DNA of 64,000 nt from Glycine soja (GCF_004193775.1 NC_041007.1:27245323-27309322), one strand, 5' to 3'. Shown: positions 1 through 12,500, numbered from the stretch's first letter. The notes: generated by a model from the letters alone, not told the origin. Made by a program: numbers and translations.

Positions 1-38
1 AAGAATCTGAAGGTTTCTCCTCTAATAGTGGTGAGCAT

Positions 39-1185
39 TTGGTTTGCAAGCTTAATAAATCTATATATGGTTTAAAACAAGCTTCTCGTCAGTGGTACCT
101 TAAGTTTCATGGGATAATTTCTTCATTTGGTTTTGATGAAAATCCCATGGATCAATGCATATACCACAAGGTCAGTGGGAGTAAAATATGTTTTCTTGTT
201 TTATATGTAGATGATATTTTACTTGCAGCCAACGATCGGGGTTTGCTACATGAGGTGAAACAATTTCTCTCTAAGAATTTTGACATGAAGGATATGGGTG
301 ATGCATCTTATGTCATCGGCATTAAGATTCATAGAGATAGATCTCGAGGTATTTTGGGTCTATCACAAGAAACCTATATTAACAAAATTCTAGAGAGATT
401 TTGGATGAAAGATTGTTCACCAAGTGTTGCTCCCATTGTGAAGGGTGATAGGTTTAATTTGAACCAATGTCCAAAGAATGACTTTGAGAAGGAACAAATG
501 AAAAACATTCCTTATGCTTCAGTTGTTGGAAGCCTCATGTATGCTCAAGTATGCACAAGGCCTGACATTGCTTTTGCAGTTGGAATGTTAGGAAGATATC
601 AGAGTAATCCAGGTATTGACCACTGGAGAGCTGCTAAGAAAGTGCTGAGGTACCTTCAAGGGACCAAAGATTATATGCTTATGTATAGACAGACAGACAA
701 TCTAGAAGGGATTGATTATTCAGACTCAGACTTTGCTGGTTATGTTGACTCTTGTAGATCAACATCTGGGGTACATTTTCATAATGACTGGTGGAGCTAT
801 TTCATGGAGGAGTGTTAAGCAGTCTTTGACTGCTACTTCTACCATGGAAGCTGAGTTTGTCTCTTGTTTTGAGGTTACGTCACATGGTGTATGGCTTAAA
901 AGTTTCATTTCTGGGCTAAAGATAGTTGATACTATTTCAAGGCCTTTAAAAATTTTTTGCGATAACTCAGTTGCTGTCTTTATGGCTAAGCATAACAAAA
1001 GTGGAAGTCGAAGTAAGCACATCAAAATTAAGTACTTAGCAATTAGAGAAAGAGTAAAAGACAAGAAAGTGGTCATTGAGCATATAAGCACTGAGTTGAT
1101 GATTGTTGATCCTTTAACTAAGGGCATGCCACTGTTTAAATTTAAGGATCATGTAGAAAGAATGAGACTTGGTTCCACTTTATGA
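39..1185 (+). pseudogene. Ty1/Copia pol 3' part (reverse transcriptase and RNase H), frameshifted
   Basis: This is the C-terminal half of a Copia polyprotein, cut by the window edge. The first frame (39-818) reads through the reverse transcriptase with the LYVDDILLAA active-site box at about 205-234 and the conserved SLMYAQVCTRPDIAFAVG block at 530-580. Near 762-780 the frame shifts by +1. The RNase H part (to 1185) then continues in the other frame with the TMEAEF, FCDNSVAV and SKHIKIKY motifs and ends in a normal stop. These enzymes copy element RNA into DNA in cytoplasmic particles. The frameshift makes this copy non-functional. The PPT and LTR follow at 1461 onward, so the orientation is certain. 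Where the 5' part begins cannot be seen. Confidence 0.93.
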
Positions 1186-1469
1186 TTGTATACTTATATG
1201 TTAAAATTGAAACTTTTATATTATGATATTTTCTCATATTTGGGTGCATATTGATTTATTTGAGAAAAATTATGTTTTGGACCAAGAATACACATTGAGT
1301 TTATTCATTAAGTTTTATTACCACTTTGAGTGTATTGCTTGGGAAATTGAGTATATTGTAATACATGGATGATATTACTCGTTATAAGAGAAACTATCAC
1401 TATAATTCGTATATTCATTTCTTAAGAAGATTGAGCATTAAGTCAAAATGTTTGGACCAAGTGGGAGGA

Positions 1470-1800
1470 TGTAATAATTTGGTCCTAACATTTTGAAAAT
1501 CTGTAACGCTCGTGAGTTTTGGAAGCCAAATTGAATGACTGTTAATGGGTGGTAATAACCACTAATGATTTGTAACCGCCAATAATGAGACTAAATGCAT
1601 TCTTGATGGTAGAATGTCTATATAAGCACATGAATTTGGTCCCTGAGTTCATCCCTTTCGAATTTAGTCTGATACACCATCTAGAGAAAGAAAGAGAGAG
1701 AGCTTGGAATAACCAAAAACAAGAAACTAAGAAACTCTTCATGGCAATGGCTGAAGGTATGATTTGATCTGTATTTTTCGCATTTTTGTTAATAACTTGT
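1470..1800 (+). repeat. 3' LTR of the Copia element (end uncertain)
   Basis: A polypurine tract (GTGGGAGGA, 1461-1469) is followed directly by TGTAATAATTTGG, the usual start of a Copia LTR. A TATA-like CTATATAAGC lies at about 1618-1627. Its distal end is not clear: no partner LTR is in the window and no unambiguous CA end or target duplication is seen, so the right boundary near 1800 is a guess. Confidence 0.65.
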
Positions 1801-2397
1801 GTTTTTTTTTGTAGTTTATAATATTATATGTTAAAAGGTTTAATTTAACATTAAATGGAAAAAAAATTTCTTTTTTTCGTTGGTGCCTATTTCCCCTCTT
1901 TTTTTTTTATTTGTTAAAAAATATGCAGTTTCTATTTTTTATGTTTTTTTGTTCTATCGGTGTGGGGCTGTGGGCATACCATGGTTGGTAAGTATAAGAT
2001 AAGATATTAATTTAACTACAATTTAAACTCAAAATTAAGAACTCATATTTCAAATTTAACTACTATCGGTGTCGACTAACCTTGTATTATTTAAATTTAT
2101 GTTTAAGGCGGAATAGATATTATAAATATATAGTGTTTTTCTTCACTTTGTTTCAAATCAAGAAAAATAGCTGTTACTGGAGGGTGCCGTGTGGAGCCCC
2201 ATATTTTGCTGCCATTTCAGTTTTAAAAATTGTTAGTATGTGAACTCTTTTTTCATTTACCCTTTGCTCCCTCGTGCTGAATTCTCCACCAATCTATTCT
2301 TGTGTAGCTCCATTCCCTTTATATTTATTATTATTAGCGGGAACGTGTTTGTTTTCGGTTCTTCGCGTTTGCGTTTCTGTCGCGGAGAAAGAAATTC
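1801..2397. other. Unassigned AT-rich spacer
   Basis: No gene, RNA or repeat boundary is recognised here. It may hold the remaining part of the Copia LTR and the upstream flank of the EF-P pseudogene. Confidence 0.5.
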
Positions 2398-3360
2398 ATG
2401 TTGCGAATCCTCGAAACGGTGGCGTGTGGTTGCTTGTTTGTGTTCTCAACAGTTTTTTTTTTATACTGAAATTGGTTACTTAGAATGGGACAGTGGCAAG
2501 CAAATATTCACGCGGAAGCATTGTTTTTAATGTGTCAGTGCATCATCTATTTTCTCTTTAATTTTTACCATTTTCATTTATTTTTATTGGAATTTAAATA
2601 GATGCTTCTTCACTGTCTCTTGCGGTGCAAATTAGAGTCGGAAATATCATTGGAAAACAAGGTTCCTTTGCCTTTTGGGTTATTGAATTTTACACTGATG
2701 ATATGATTCAATTTGGCACGTGTAGTTATGTTATGCTTTCTAACAAATTCACTTTGCATTCTTATTGTGCTGGACATGTTTGCTTCCAGGGTGCTTTTAC
2801 GAGGCATTTACTGCTTATTACTTGGCCAATATATTGCCAAATAGTATCAATTAAATCTTGTTATCCAACACTTTTTCTTCATTAGGTTCTTAAAGTAGAT
2901 CACTCTCGTGAAGAAAGAGGAAAAGACACAATCAAAGTTTACTTTTTCCTTATCTTGATTTACTTTTTCCTCAATTTGTATTTGAAATGGAATATTGTAT
3001 ATTTGTATTATGTGCTCATATGCAACATATCCAACTGCCTTAAGTAAGGAAAAGAGAATTAGCATAGTGGGGCAATATCTGCTTTTTCCAATTAGTGTTT
3101 TTGCTAAGGCTCTTCACACCTGGTGGTAATTGACTTGTAATACTTCCATGTGCTTACCGATCACAAATTGTTGCTGGGGTCTATGTTCAGGAAAAGACTT
3201 TCATGTTTATGTGCATGGATAGTGATGGAACTGTAGTATTGGTGGAGTGAGTTTTTACATCTTTCATCCTATTTTGCTGCCAGTATATCATTCTAAGCTG
3301 TCAGGGGCAAGAGATTTTTGTCGAGCAAAGTTATTAATGTTGTTTCTCTTTGTAATTGTG

Positions 3361-3727
3361 GTCAGCTGATAGGAAGAAGCTGCAGCAGAAGCCCATGACA
3401 GCAGGCCCAAGAGGAGCACTAACAGACCTTCATATCTTGATGATTTTGTGTAGCCTCTGTAGGATCGAATAGCAGTAGTGCTGTTTCAGGATAATGCCAA
3501 ATTCTGTTAGAAGCTGTTAGTAATATTAGTGGAGTATGAAGTCTGTTATTAGTGGAGAATCAATTCTGTTAGGATCACAGAAGCTTGTTATTACCTATAT
3601 AAACATGAGTAAATAAATGAATCAGCAGAGATGAATTTGAGTAAGAATACTTAGTGTAGTAAGGAGGCCCCTTGTCCTTGAAATCAAGGTCTCTTTCTTC
3701 CCTCTATTTTTCCCTCTGCCCATAACA
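3361..3727 (+). mobile_element. Gypsy-type pol tail and LTR remnant inside an EF-P intron
   Basis: A reading at about 3382-3450 gives SRPKRSTNRPSYLDDFV and then a stop, which resembles the C-terminal tail of plant Ty3/gypsy integrase. LTR-like sequence follows, with TATATAAAC at about 3596 and an end near CATAACA (3721-3727). It lies just upstream of EF-P exon 3732. No matching second LTR or target duplication was found, so the limits are approximate. Confidence 0.5.
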
Positions 3728-3799
3728 TCAGCCCTGACACCTTGGATCAAATTGATGTTTCCAAGGACTTGTTCAACAAGGATTGTTTATATCTATGAG

Positions 3800-5105
3800 G
3801 TGGATAAAAACTAACACTGTTCAATCCTTGATCGCTGCTCTTTTTCTTTCAATTTATTTGGAACATATAGAGCTTTTCAATTGTGCTTAGTGCTCATAAT
3901 CTAAAAGATACTATGATAACAATTTATATGGAACATTAAGAGCTTTTTGACTGTCAATTTATATTGTTAACCTACCAATGTGCCAAAATTTATTTTTTCT
4001 GATTGTCATTAATGCTAATAAATTTTTATGAATTATTGGAAATTCCACCTTTTTTTGTGTACATATCAAATCCACTATCTGATTGCTATATAATGAATGT
4101 GATGACTGGCTCCCAAGTGTTTCCCTATATTTTGCATGACCAAGTGTTGACTTTCTCCTTAACTTGGAGTGCTATTGTTAGGGTTCAGAGCTGTCTTTCT
4201 ATAGCTTTGTAACTATTAAGTATCTCCTCTGTGTTTTGTCATCTCAATGCTGCCATGATGCAAGACATTTAAAGTTTGTTATAGTCAATGTAGTGTTTTA
4301 ATCACATTCTTGATCACTATCATTAGTTGTCTTATTTCACCCCATGTTCTCTGTTGTATTTATATGGTGTCATTCTCTCATTTTTCAACTCATCTGGGGT
4401 TTTTTCACATATTTTATTGGAAAAGCTTTTGTAGCTTCCCTTTGTTGCTGTTAAGACTAAATTTTGGAGAAGATTGAGTTAATGGAAACCGAGTTTCTCT
4501 AGCAGAATTCAGCTCCTTAGATGAACAAAACAGAAATACAAATGGAAAATACCTACAGCAAAAAATTTCCTAACCCAGTCAAAAGGCTACCCAACTGCCA
4601 AACAACCGTAATTCTTGAATATCCATTACCATTCCATTCCTTCTCCTTTAAGCCTGCTCTTTTTAATCAGTAGCAGAATCCCCTTTCTTCACTCCTCTCA
4701 TGCCACCTGTCCTTTCTGTTATTTTCCCCTCTCTCTCCTCTACCAGACTCTGTTCCATGCCCCTCTTAGCCTGATTTAACTGCCCCTTTCCTTTTTTCCT
4801 TCTCCTATATGCCTGTGTTAATGGCCTATTAGTGGCTCTGCATTTATGGACAAGTTCGTTTTCTACTTTTTTGTGCCTTCAAAACTCTTCCTTCCTTCCC
4901 TGCCCTTTCTCTTCTTGCTTTTGTTATCTTTAGGAGGACCTTATTCTCCTTTCTCATTGTATTTTCTCCTTTGTTCTATCTAATAAAATTTCTCTCCTCT
5001 AGTAGTCACAAAGTATCAATTTTTATTTTCATAGATATAACTCGGACTTGGTTCAATCTTGCCTTCGATTATTAGTTGATTATCATTTTGTTTCTTGGTT
5101 GGCAG
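3800..5105. other. EF-P pseudogene intron, no other gene seen
   Basis: This stretch between two EF-P exons is AT- and pyrimidine-rich, ending in a good acceptor (TTGGCAG before 5106). No coding similarity or repeat boundary was recognised. A CT-rich block at about 4680-4930 is low-complexity. Confidence 0.5.
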
Positions 5106-5298
5106 ATTAAATGAAAGTTAAGGTACAGTTTTATGATGACAAACCTTTATCTGCATCAGTTCCAAAACATGTAACATGTATTGTCAAGGAAGCCATTGCA
5201 GCCACTTCGAGGTATGTGTCATTATTCATTATTTGTACTTAAGGAATATACTTGATATTGTATCTTCCCACTTGCATTTTCTCCTTTTGTTTTTTGTG

Positions 5299-8200
5299 AA
5301 AAGGAGAGGGTTGTGTTAGGCTTTCGACAGCCAACGTTAAACTTTGTCGAATCTCTATGACATGGATCAATTACGTAATAATGTGAATGCTAGGTCGTTG
5401 CCCGGAAGCAACGCGTTGTATGGCTCGAGTACAGTGTCAAAAGAGCAAGGGCCGCTGCATCGCCGCCCGGATGTAGTGAAAAGTAAGCAAGGGTTCCCAC
5501 ATTTTCGTGAACGGGTGTGGGTAAAGAAGCTAGTTCATGACAGGAGGATTCACTTTGGTACATGGAATATAGGCACACTTACTGGAAAATCTATGGAAAT
5601 AGTGGATGTTATGGTGAGGAGGAAGATCAATTTTATGTGCCTACAAGAAACTAAGTGGACAGGTGAAAAAGCGAAAGAATTAGACAACTCGGGATTTAAG
5701 TTGTGGTATACGGGAAAAATCAGATCAAGAAATGGGGTAGGGATTATTGTGGACAAGGAGTGGAAGAAGGATGTCGTGGATGTAAGAAGAGTAGGAGATC
5801 GTATCATAGTCTTAAAATTGGTAGTGGGACAGGACACCTTTAATGTTATTAGTGGGTACGCACCTCAGGTTGGGTTAGCAGAACACTTTAAGGTAAAATT
5901 TTGGGAGGATCTAGAAGGGGTACTTCAGGATATACCCCAAGGAGAGAAAGTTTTCCTAGGAGGGGATCTCAATGGACATGTAGGTAGCGTGGCTAGAGGT
6001 TTTGAGGGGGTGCATGGGGGTTTTGGCCTAGGGGAGATGAATGGGGAGGGTAAATCCATCTTGGAGTTTTCGGAGGCTTTGGATCTTTCTATAGCCAATA
6101 CATGGTTTAAGAAAAGAGAAGAACATCTTATCACTTACAAAAGTGGAGGGACATGTTCTCAGATAGATTTCTTCCTTATCAGGAAGTCTGATAGGAAGTA
6201 TTACTTGAACTGTAAAGTTATCCCGGGAGAGAGCTTGACTACCCAACATAGAGTGTTGGTTATGGATGTAAGAATTAGAGATAGGGCAAAGAGAAGAAGT
6301 CCTATGGTAGCACCAAGGATCAAATGGTGGCACTTGAAGGGTGAGAAACAAGGAATCTTCCAACAAAAGATATGGGAGGGTTGGTGTGGACAATCACAAG
6401 GAAGTGCAAATGATATGTGGAACAAGATGTCCCAAGAGATTATTAAAGTGGCTAAAGAGACGTTGGGTGAATCTAGAGGTTTTGGACCTAGGGGTAAAGA
6501 ATCGTGGTGGTGGAATGAAAATGTTCAGAGCAAAGTTAGAGTAAAAAAGGAGTGTTTCAAGGAGTGGTCTAGGTGTAGAAATTCTGAAACTTGGGATAAG
6601 TATAAGATAGCTAGAAATGAAACCAAAAAGGCGGTGAGTGAGGCAAGAGCCCAAGCTTTTGATGGACTATACCAAGCTCTAGGAACCAGGGACGGAGAAA
6701 GATCTATATATAGGCTTGCTAAGGGTAGAGAGAGGAAGACTAGATATTTGGATCAAGTAAAGTGTGTTAAGGATGAAGAAGGCAAAGTCTTAGTGCATGA
6801 AAAAGATATCAAGGAAAGGTGGAAGGCGTATTTCCACAACTTATTTAATGATGGATATGGATATGACTCTAGCAGTCTAGACACAAGAGAAGAGGACCAG
6901 AACTATAAGTACTATCGTCGGATTCAGAAACAGGAAGTAAAGGAAGCGTTGAAAAGAATGAGTAATGGTAAGGCGGTGGGGCCAGACAACATACCTATTG
7001 AAGTGTGGAAAACTCTTGGAGATAGAGGTCTTGAGTGGCTCACCGAACTCTTTAACGAAATTATGAGGTCAAAACGCATGCCGGAGGAATGGAGGAGAAG
7101 CACGTTAGTGCCAATCTATAAGAACAAGGGGGATATACAAAATTGTGCAAATTATAGGGGAATCAAGCTCATGAGTCATACCATGAAATTATGGGAAAGA
7201 GTGATCGAACGGAGATTAAGAAAGGAGACTCAAGTTACTGAGAATCAATTTGGTTTCATGCCGGGAAGGTCGACCATGGAAGCGATTTATTTATTACGGC
7301 GGGTGATGGAGCAATATCGCATGGCCCAACAAGACTTGCACTTGATTTTTATTGACTTGGAGAAAGCGTATGATAGAGTGCCTAGAGAGATTTTGTGGAA
7401 AGCTCTAGAGAAGAAAGGGGTTAGGGTTGCATATATTTGAGCTATCCAAGATATGTATGATAGGGTATCGACTAGTGTTAGGACACAGGGTGGAGAGTCA
7501 GACGATTTTCCCATCACAATTGGTTTACATCAAGGGTCAACCCTTAGCCCCTACCTTTTTACCTTAATTCTGGATGTCCTCACGGAACAAATCCAAGAGA
7601 TAGCGCCGAGATGCATGCTTTTTGCAGATGACATAGTCCTCCTTGGAGAGTCGAGGGAGGAGTTGAATGAGAGGTTGGAAACTTGGAGACGAGCTCTAGA
7701 AACACATGGCTTTCGCCTAAGCAGAAACAAATCGGAGTATATGGAATGTAAGTTCAACAAAAGAAGGAGGGTTTCTAACTCAGAGGTGAAAATAGGAGAC
7801 CATATTATCCCTCAAGTCACACGGTTTAAATATCTTGGGTCTGTAATACAGGATGATGGGGAAATTGAAGGGGATGTGAATCATCGCATTCAAGCAGGAT
7901 GGATGAAATGGAGAAAAGCATCGGGGGTGTTATGTGATGCAAAGGTACCGATCAAGCTAAAGGGAAAGTTTTATCGGACTGCGGTAAGACCGGCGATTTT
8001 GTACGGAACAGAATGTTGGGCGGTCAAGAGCCAACATGAGAATAAAGTAGGTGTAGCGGAGATGAGGATGTTGCGGTGGATGTGTGGTAAGACTTGACAG
8101 GATAAAATTAGAAACGAAGCTATTAGAGAGAGGGTTGGAGTAGCGCCTATTGTAGAGAAGATGGTGGAAAATAGACTTAGGTGGTTTGGGCATGTAGAGA

Positions 8201-8424
8201 GAAGACCGGTAGACTCTGTAGTGAGGAGAGTAGACCAGATGGAGAGAAGACAAACAATTCGAGGCAAAGGAAGACCCAAAAAGACTATAAGAGAGGTTAT
8301 CAAAAAGGATCTCGAACTCAATGGTTTGGATAGAAATATGGTACTTGATAGAACATTATGGCGGAAGTTGATCCATGTAGCCGACCCCACCTAGTGGGAT
8401 AAGGCGTTGTTGTTGTTGTTGTTG
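5299..8424 (+). mobile_element. Near-complete RTE-clade non-LTR retrotransposon
   Basis: The element starts near the sequence just before GGCTTTCGACAGCC and ends in a (GTT)n tail after GTGGGATAAGGCG, the usual 3' end of plant RTE LINEs. An 8-bp direct repeat TTTTTGTG flanks it (5291-5298 and 8425-8432), which I read as the target-site duplication, although the T-rich context makes this less certain. It sits in an EF-P pseudogene intron in the same orientation. It encodes one long endonuclease-reverse transcriptase frame broken only by two TGA codons. Confidence 0.88.
5344..8394 (+). pseudogene. RTE endonuclease-reverse transcriptase, two in-frame stops
   Basis: All three parts (5344-7440, 7441-8097, 8098-8394) lie in one frame; the first in-frame ATG is at 5362. 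The N-terminal part is an APE-type endonuclease with TWNIGTL, LQETKW, SGYAPQ, GGDLNGH and the TQH box. The reverse transcriptase follows with GKAVGPDNIP, NYRGIKL, NQFGFMPGRST, DLEKAYDRVPR, GLHQGSTLSP and the FADDIVLL catalytic box, then a C-terminal WMCGKT / RLRWFGHV region. The protein nicks target DNA and primes reverse transcription there. TGA at 7438-7440 and 8095-8097 stand where arginine CGA is usual, so each may be one C-to-T change. Such plant ORFs are often mis-named craniofacial development protein 2-like. Confidence 0.93.
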
Positions 8425-8432
8425 TTTTTGTG

Positions 8433-10094
8433 CATGTCTTGTGACATTTTCTGATGAAACATGCTAGCATATCATCTTACAAACTGCTCTCTTATTGGTT
8501 CAATCATTTCACCTAATTTCTGTGTGTTTATCTTCTACATAATGAGGTTAGTTCAATCCTGCATTCTGCAACTTGTAATGCCTAATGAACCATGCAAATT
8601 TCTGACATATTTTCTTTAATTTGTTGACCTGTCCAGACTTCTTTCTTGATCATTTTTTCCTTCTGGCTTGAAATAAGTTTCTAATCTTAACCTTCTTTTG
8701 GAGGGTACTGATTTTTGTACCCTAGAACACCAACCAGTTAGATCTTTGTTAGATTTTCTAAATATCTCATAATATCATTATTGTCTCATAATATTTTTGA
8801 GTTTCTTAGACAATCTCTTATTGGTGGTTTCCATATTTCATGATTTCTTTCCTTGTTTATTTATGATTAGGACTTTACTATTAATATGAATTACGGTTAG
8901 TGTTTTCTCTATTGTATCACATCATTTTTTATTAGAGTATTATTCCCAGTTTTTTTTTTATGATTTTATCTCTCTTTTCCTCCTTCTCAACCTTAGTCTT
9001 TATTTTAGTGCTTGTGGATTAATTTTTGATTTATTTCCTGTTTACATTCATTTGTATTTTCATATGTTATGCAAATGTTCACAGTCAACTTCTGTTGCAA
9101 TCTGTATCAAATTAAATTGTCTGTAAAGGTTAATTTGAAGGAAATTATCTGCTTCTTAGAAGAATAATTTTCCACTATTATAGACCTTGGGTAGTAGTTA
9201 CCTAACACACGTCACAGGAGAAAGTAGTGTGAAATCTTCAATTTGTATCAAATCATTTATTTTTAACTTAATTCTGCCCCTACACAAGTCTTGACCTTAT
9301 AGGGAGTTTTAGGTATCCAAAATATTTTATTAGATTAGTCCCTAAATTGTTTGCTTTCTTGCTCCATCTGAACGACAATAAGTATAACTAGTTATAAATT
9401 ACATTCTAAGTCATACACTAGTAATATTTCTTGAATGCATAGTTCTCAATTTGTGGGAGGATGGTAATTTGCATCTAAGATTGTTATACATATCAATGAT
9501 GGAAGTAAACTTCTTAGATGGAACATCTAAGCTTCTCCGTAATCTGCATTCTTTGTCCTGTAAAATTAAAATTCTTTTCCTAATGTCTTTTCCTTCTTGA
9601 TTCAAGGAAGAAAAAGGTAGTACTGGACAATGGCCTTATAGTTGAAGTAAGTGAAACGATTCTTTATGGTACTTATTGTACACAGGTTTATTTTGATGTC
9701 CCTTTAGTGTGGTATAATCTAATTCAAAGAACTTGATACTAAAATTAGTGATACTTTTTATATTGTTAAGCATCATCAACTCTCTTGGATTGACAAGCTG
9801 ACTCCTATGTTGATTTGGATGAGATTCTATTTAGTTAGGGCAACATTTGAATGGTTGCAGAATTTGTGTGCTCCTAATATAGGAGAATATTTTAAACTGG
9901 ATATTTAATTATCTTGTGCTGTAGTTTACTAGTAATAAGAGTTGTCTATATTTTGGATAATGATAATATTGATAAAACTAACTTGTCATTTTCACTTCTT
10001 CCTTCCTATTTTGCAACATTCATGTCTGTGATTTAGAATGGAATGGAAGGAAAGCAAGTTGAAGTAGGAAGGAAGAAGTGTAAATGAGGGATTG
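8433..10094. other. EF-P intron and flank without other genes
   Basis: Apart from the EF-P exon at 9607-9646 this stretch shows no coding similarity. It is AT-rich intron-like sequence. No EF-P terminal exon could be found after 9646. Confidence 0.5.
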
Positions 10095-11790
10095 CAATAT
10101 TGACTCAAAATTAATTTTGCTAAAGTGGTTTTGGTGCTTTTGGGGTGACGGAACAGTGGAAACTTGATGCAGCAAATTACCTCAATTGTAGCTTGATGTC
10201 CTTCCCGTTCATATACCTTGGCGCTCCTATTGGAGCAAATCCGAGAAGATATCAGACATTGGACCCTATCATTAGAAAGTGTGAGAGAAAATTAGAGAAA
10301 TGGAAGCAAAGACACTCATCTCTCGAGGGGAGAGTGACTCTCATTAAGGCAGTGCTAACATCCATTCCTATTTATTTTTTCTCTTTTTTCAGGGTTCTTA
10401 AAAAGGTGACGGACAAACTGGTGAGCTTCCAGAGAAGGTTCCTATGGGGTGGAGATTATGAGCAAAAGAAAATAGCCTGGATCAAATGGGAGACGATATG
10501 CCTTCCAAAAGAAGATGGAGGTTTGGGAATCAAAGATATCAACTCTTCCAATCTATCACTGCTGGGTAAATGGAAATGGAACTTATTTCAGCAGCAGGGG
10601 GGATTGTGGGCCAGGGTACTTGAATCAAAATATGGTGGGTGGAGGAGTCTAAATGAAGCAACTAGAGACAATATTGAATCCATAAGGTGGAGGGACCTAA
10701 AGTTAGTGGTTTAACATCCGCAACATGGGGCTATAATGAAGAACACAACATTATGGAAGGTCGGCTGTGGGGATAAATTTAAATTTTGGGAGGACAACTG
10801 GATAGATGGAGAGGATACGCTACTAGCAAAATACCCTAGGTTGTATATCATATCTTCTCAGCAAAACCAAAATATACAACACATGGGGCTTTTCAAAGAC
10901 ACAGGCTGGGAATGAGATTTCAGGTGGAGGAGACCATTGTTCGATAGTGAAATAGATATGGCGGTCTCATTTCTAAAAGATGTTAATTGTCACAGAATCC
11001 AACCCCAGATTAGTGATTAGTGAGTGTGGAAGGCAGATCCAAGTGGTCAATACTCGACCAAAACTGCATATCAAGTGCTTAGGGAGGACATCTCATAAGA
11101 GAATCAGGATGGAGCTTTCGAGGAGCTATGGAAACTCCAGGTTCCAACTAAAATTGTTGCATTTGCATGGAGGCTACTCAAAGATAGGCTACCAACCAGG
11201 CTAAACCTGCGAAGGCGACAAATAGAGGTAGGCGACTCCAACTGTCCATTTTGCAGATCGGTGGAGGAGAGCGCAGGTCACCTATTTTTTCACTACAGCA
11301 AGATAATTCAGGTATGGTGGAAATCGTTGTCATGGATGAATATGGTGGGTGTTTTCCCACATCACCCAAGGCAACATTTTCTCCAACACATTCATGGAGT
11401 GACAGAGGGAATGAGGGCTAACAGATGGAAATGGTGGTGGCTAGCATTGACATGAACCATTTGGAAACAAAGAAATGATATTATCTTTGCAAATGGTACA
11501 TTTAATGCCAACAACAAAATGCTGGATGATGCAGTTTTCTTACTATGGACGTGGCTCACAAATTTGGAGAGGGATTTCAACACACATTACAATCATTGGT
11601 CTACCAATATTAGTGTAGGATTTTCAAATATAGCATGATATAAGTCTCAATTTTGTATTCAGATTTTGATTCAGGTCAAACTTTAAGTTTGACACGTAAC
11701 CAATTTGATCTGTAAAGTGTATTTCTAGTACCTCTGGTACTTAATTAATATATATATTATCTTAGCTGATCAATAAAGAAAATGTTTACA
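10095..11790 (+). mobile_element. L1-type LINE fragment (5'-truncated)
   Basis: An open frame at 10145-10714 matches the thumb and C-terminal region of plant L1 reverse transcriptases, with YLGAPIGANPRR, RVTLIKAVLTSIP, RFLWGG, IAWIKWETICLPKEDGGLGIKD and WKWNLF. Just upstream (10098-10130) LKINFAKS continues the same protein after a small frameshift. Downstream, broken frames to about 11640 carry the zinc-binding reverse transcriptase tail. The 3' UTR contains TAGTACCTCTGGTACTT and AATAAAG near 11780. The catalytic YADD region is absent, so this copy is dead. Target duplications were not resolved. Confidence 0.85.
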
Positions 11791-12050
11791 TGCATTGGAG
11801 ATTGAAGAGGTTGTTTACTTGAGTTGGATTATGAGATCCACTAAAAAGATTTTTATTATATAAAAAAAAATAAAGATGAAGAAAGAACATATATTGGACT
11901 CTGATTCGTGACTGGGAGATTGTATATAGGTTCAAATAACACCGCTAAGTTTCACATGGATCTAAAGAAAGTACTTTGTTGTAACGCTATCAGGCTTTTA
12001 GTTTGGTAATTACTAATCCACCTCACCCCTCGATATTTATCCATATGCAG

Positions 12051-12229
12051 CAAGCAACAACGTGTCTTGTAGAGTTGTACCAGTCAAAGTCATTCTTTAA
12101 TGCAATGGTTAAGTCAGAATTGCTGAAGCACCAAGATAGGGATGAAAAGCTTCTAGCTGCAAGGTGTGTATATGAGATAACTCAGATCACTGCACCTGAA
12201 AAGCTCCCTAAACCCATGAAATTCTCAAG
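12051..12229 (+). pseudogene. PDS5-like cohesin cofactor, isolated exon
   Basis: After an acceptor TATGCAG, an open exon reads ATTCLVELYQS and then ELLKHQDRD, CVYEITQITAPE, and ends at CTCAAG before GTTCAT. This resembles the N-terminal HEAT-repeat region of plant PDS5 proteins, which regulate sister-chromatid cohesion in the nucleus. The exon has no stop, but it is shorter than I expect between the ELYQS and ELLKHQ blocks, and its 3' end (LPKPMKFS) departs from the family. No neighbouring PDS5 exon was found, so it is most likely a fragment. Name from memory of the family. Confidence 0.7.
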
Positions 12230-12500
12230 GTTCATTTCATTTAATCAGATTATCTTATCTAAGTATAACTCGTGTTCTTCTTTACTAATTAAAAATACAA
12301 TCATTTTGGTTTGCTTCACCCAAAAACAAGTTGAGATCATAATTTACTATTATAACTTGTCTTGATTTTTGTTAGACCTCCTTATAGGTATCTTTTAGTT
12401 GATTGTCGGTAGGGTTGATTGTTGGTAGGTCTAAGTGATACCAATGGTTTCTAAGATCGCAGACTATAATTTGTAGTAGTATTTTTTTCTGGATCCTTTT

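Larger units (their letters stand above)
2398..9646 (+). pseudogene. Elongation factor P (mitochondrial-type) pseudogene
   Basis: Scattered exons match the plant organellar EF-P/KOW-like family, which helps ribosomes at stalled proline stretches. A possible first exon starts with ATG at 2398. Supported exons are 2602-2661 (VRVGNIIGKQ-like, seen as IRVGNIIGKQ), 2790-2803 (14 nt, GCFYE), 2886 to about 2937 (VLKVDHSREERGKDTIKV), 3191-3246 (EKTFMFMCMDSDGTVVLV), 3732-3799 (DPDTLDQIDVSKDLFNKD), 5106-5211 (MKVKVQFYDDKPLSASVP) and 9607-9646 (KKKVVLDNGLIVE). Splice phases match at five junctions. It is broken: TGA at 3796-3798, TAA at 5108-5110, no exon for the block between IKV and EKTF, a GC donor after the 14-nt exon, and no last exon found. 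Its introns hold a gypsy remnant and an RTE LINE. The family assignment rests on recalled EF-P sequence. Confidence 0.82.

Noticed and set aside
12374..12400. CCTCCTTATAG after an AG as the missing last EF-P exon
   Set aside because: Only about four codons fit (PPY), the following sequence does not, and a PDS5 exon lies in between.
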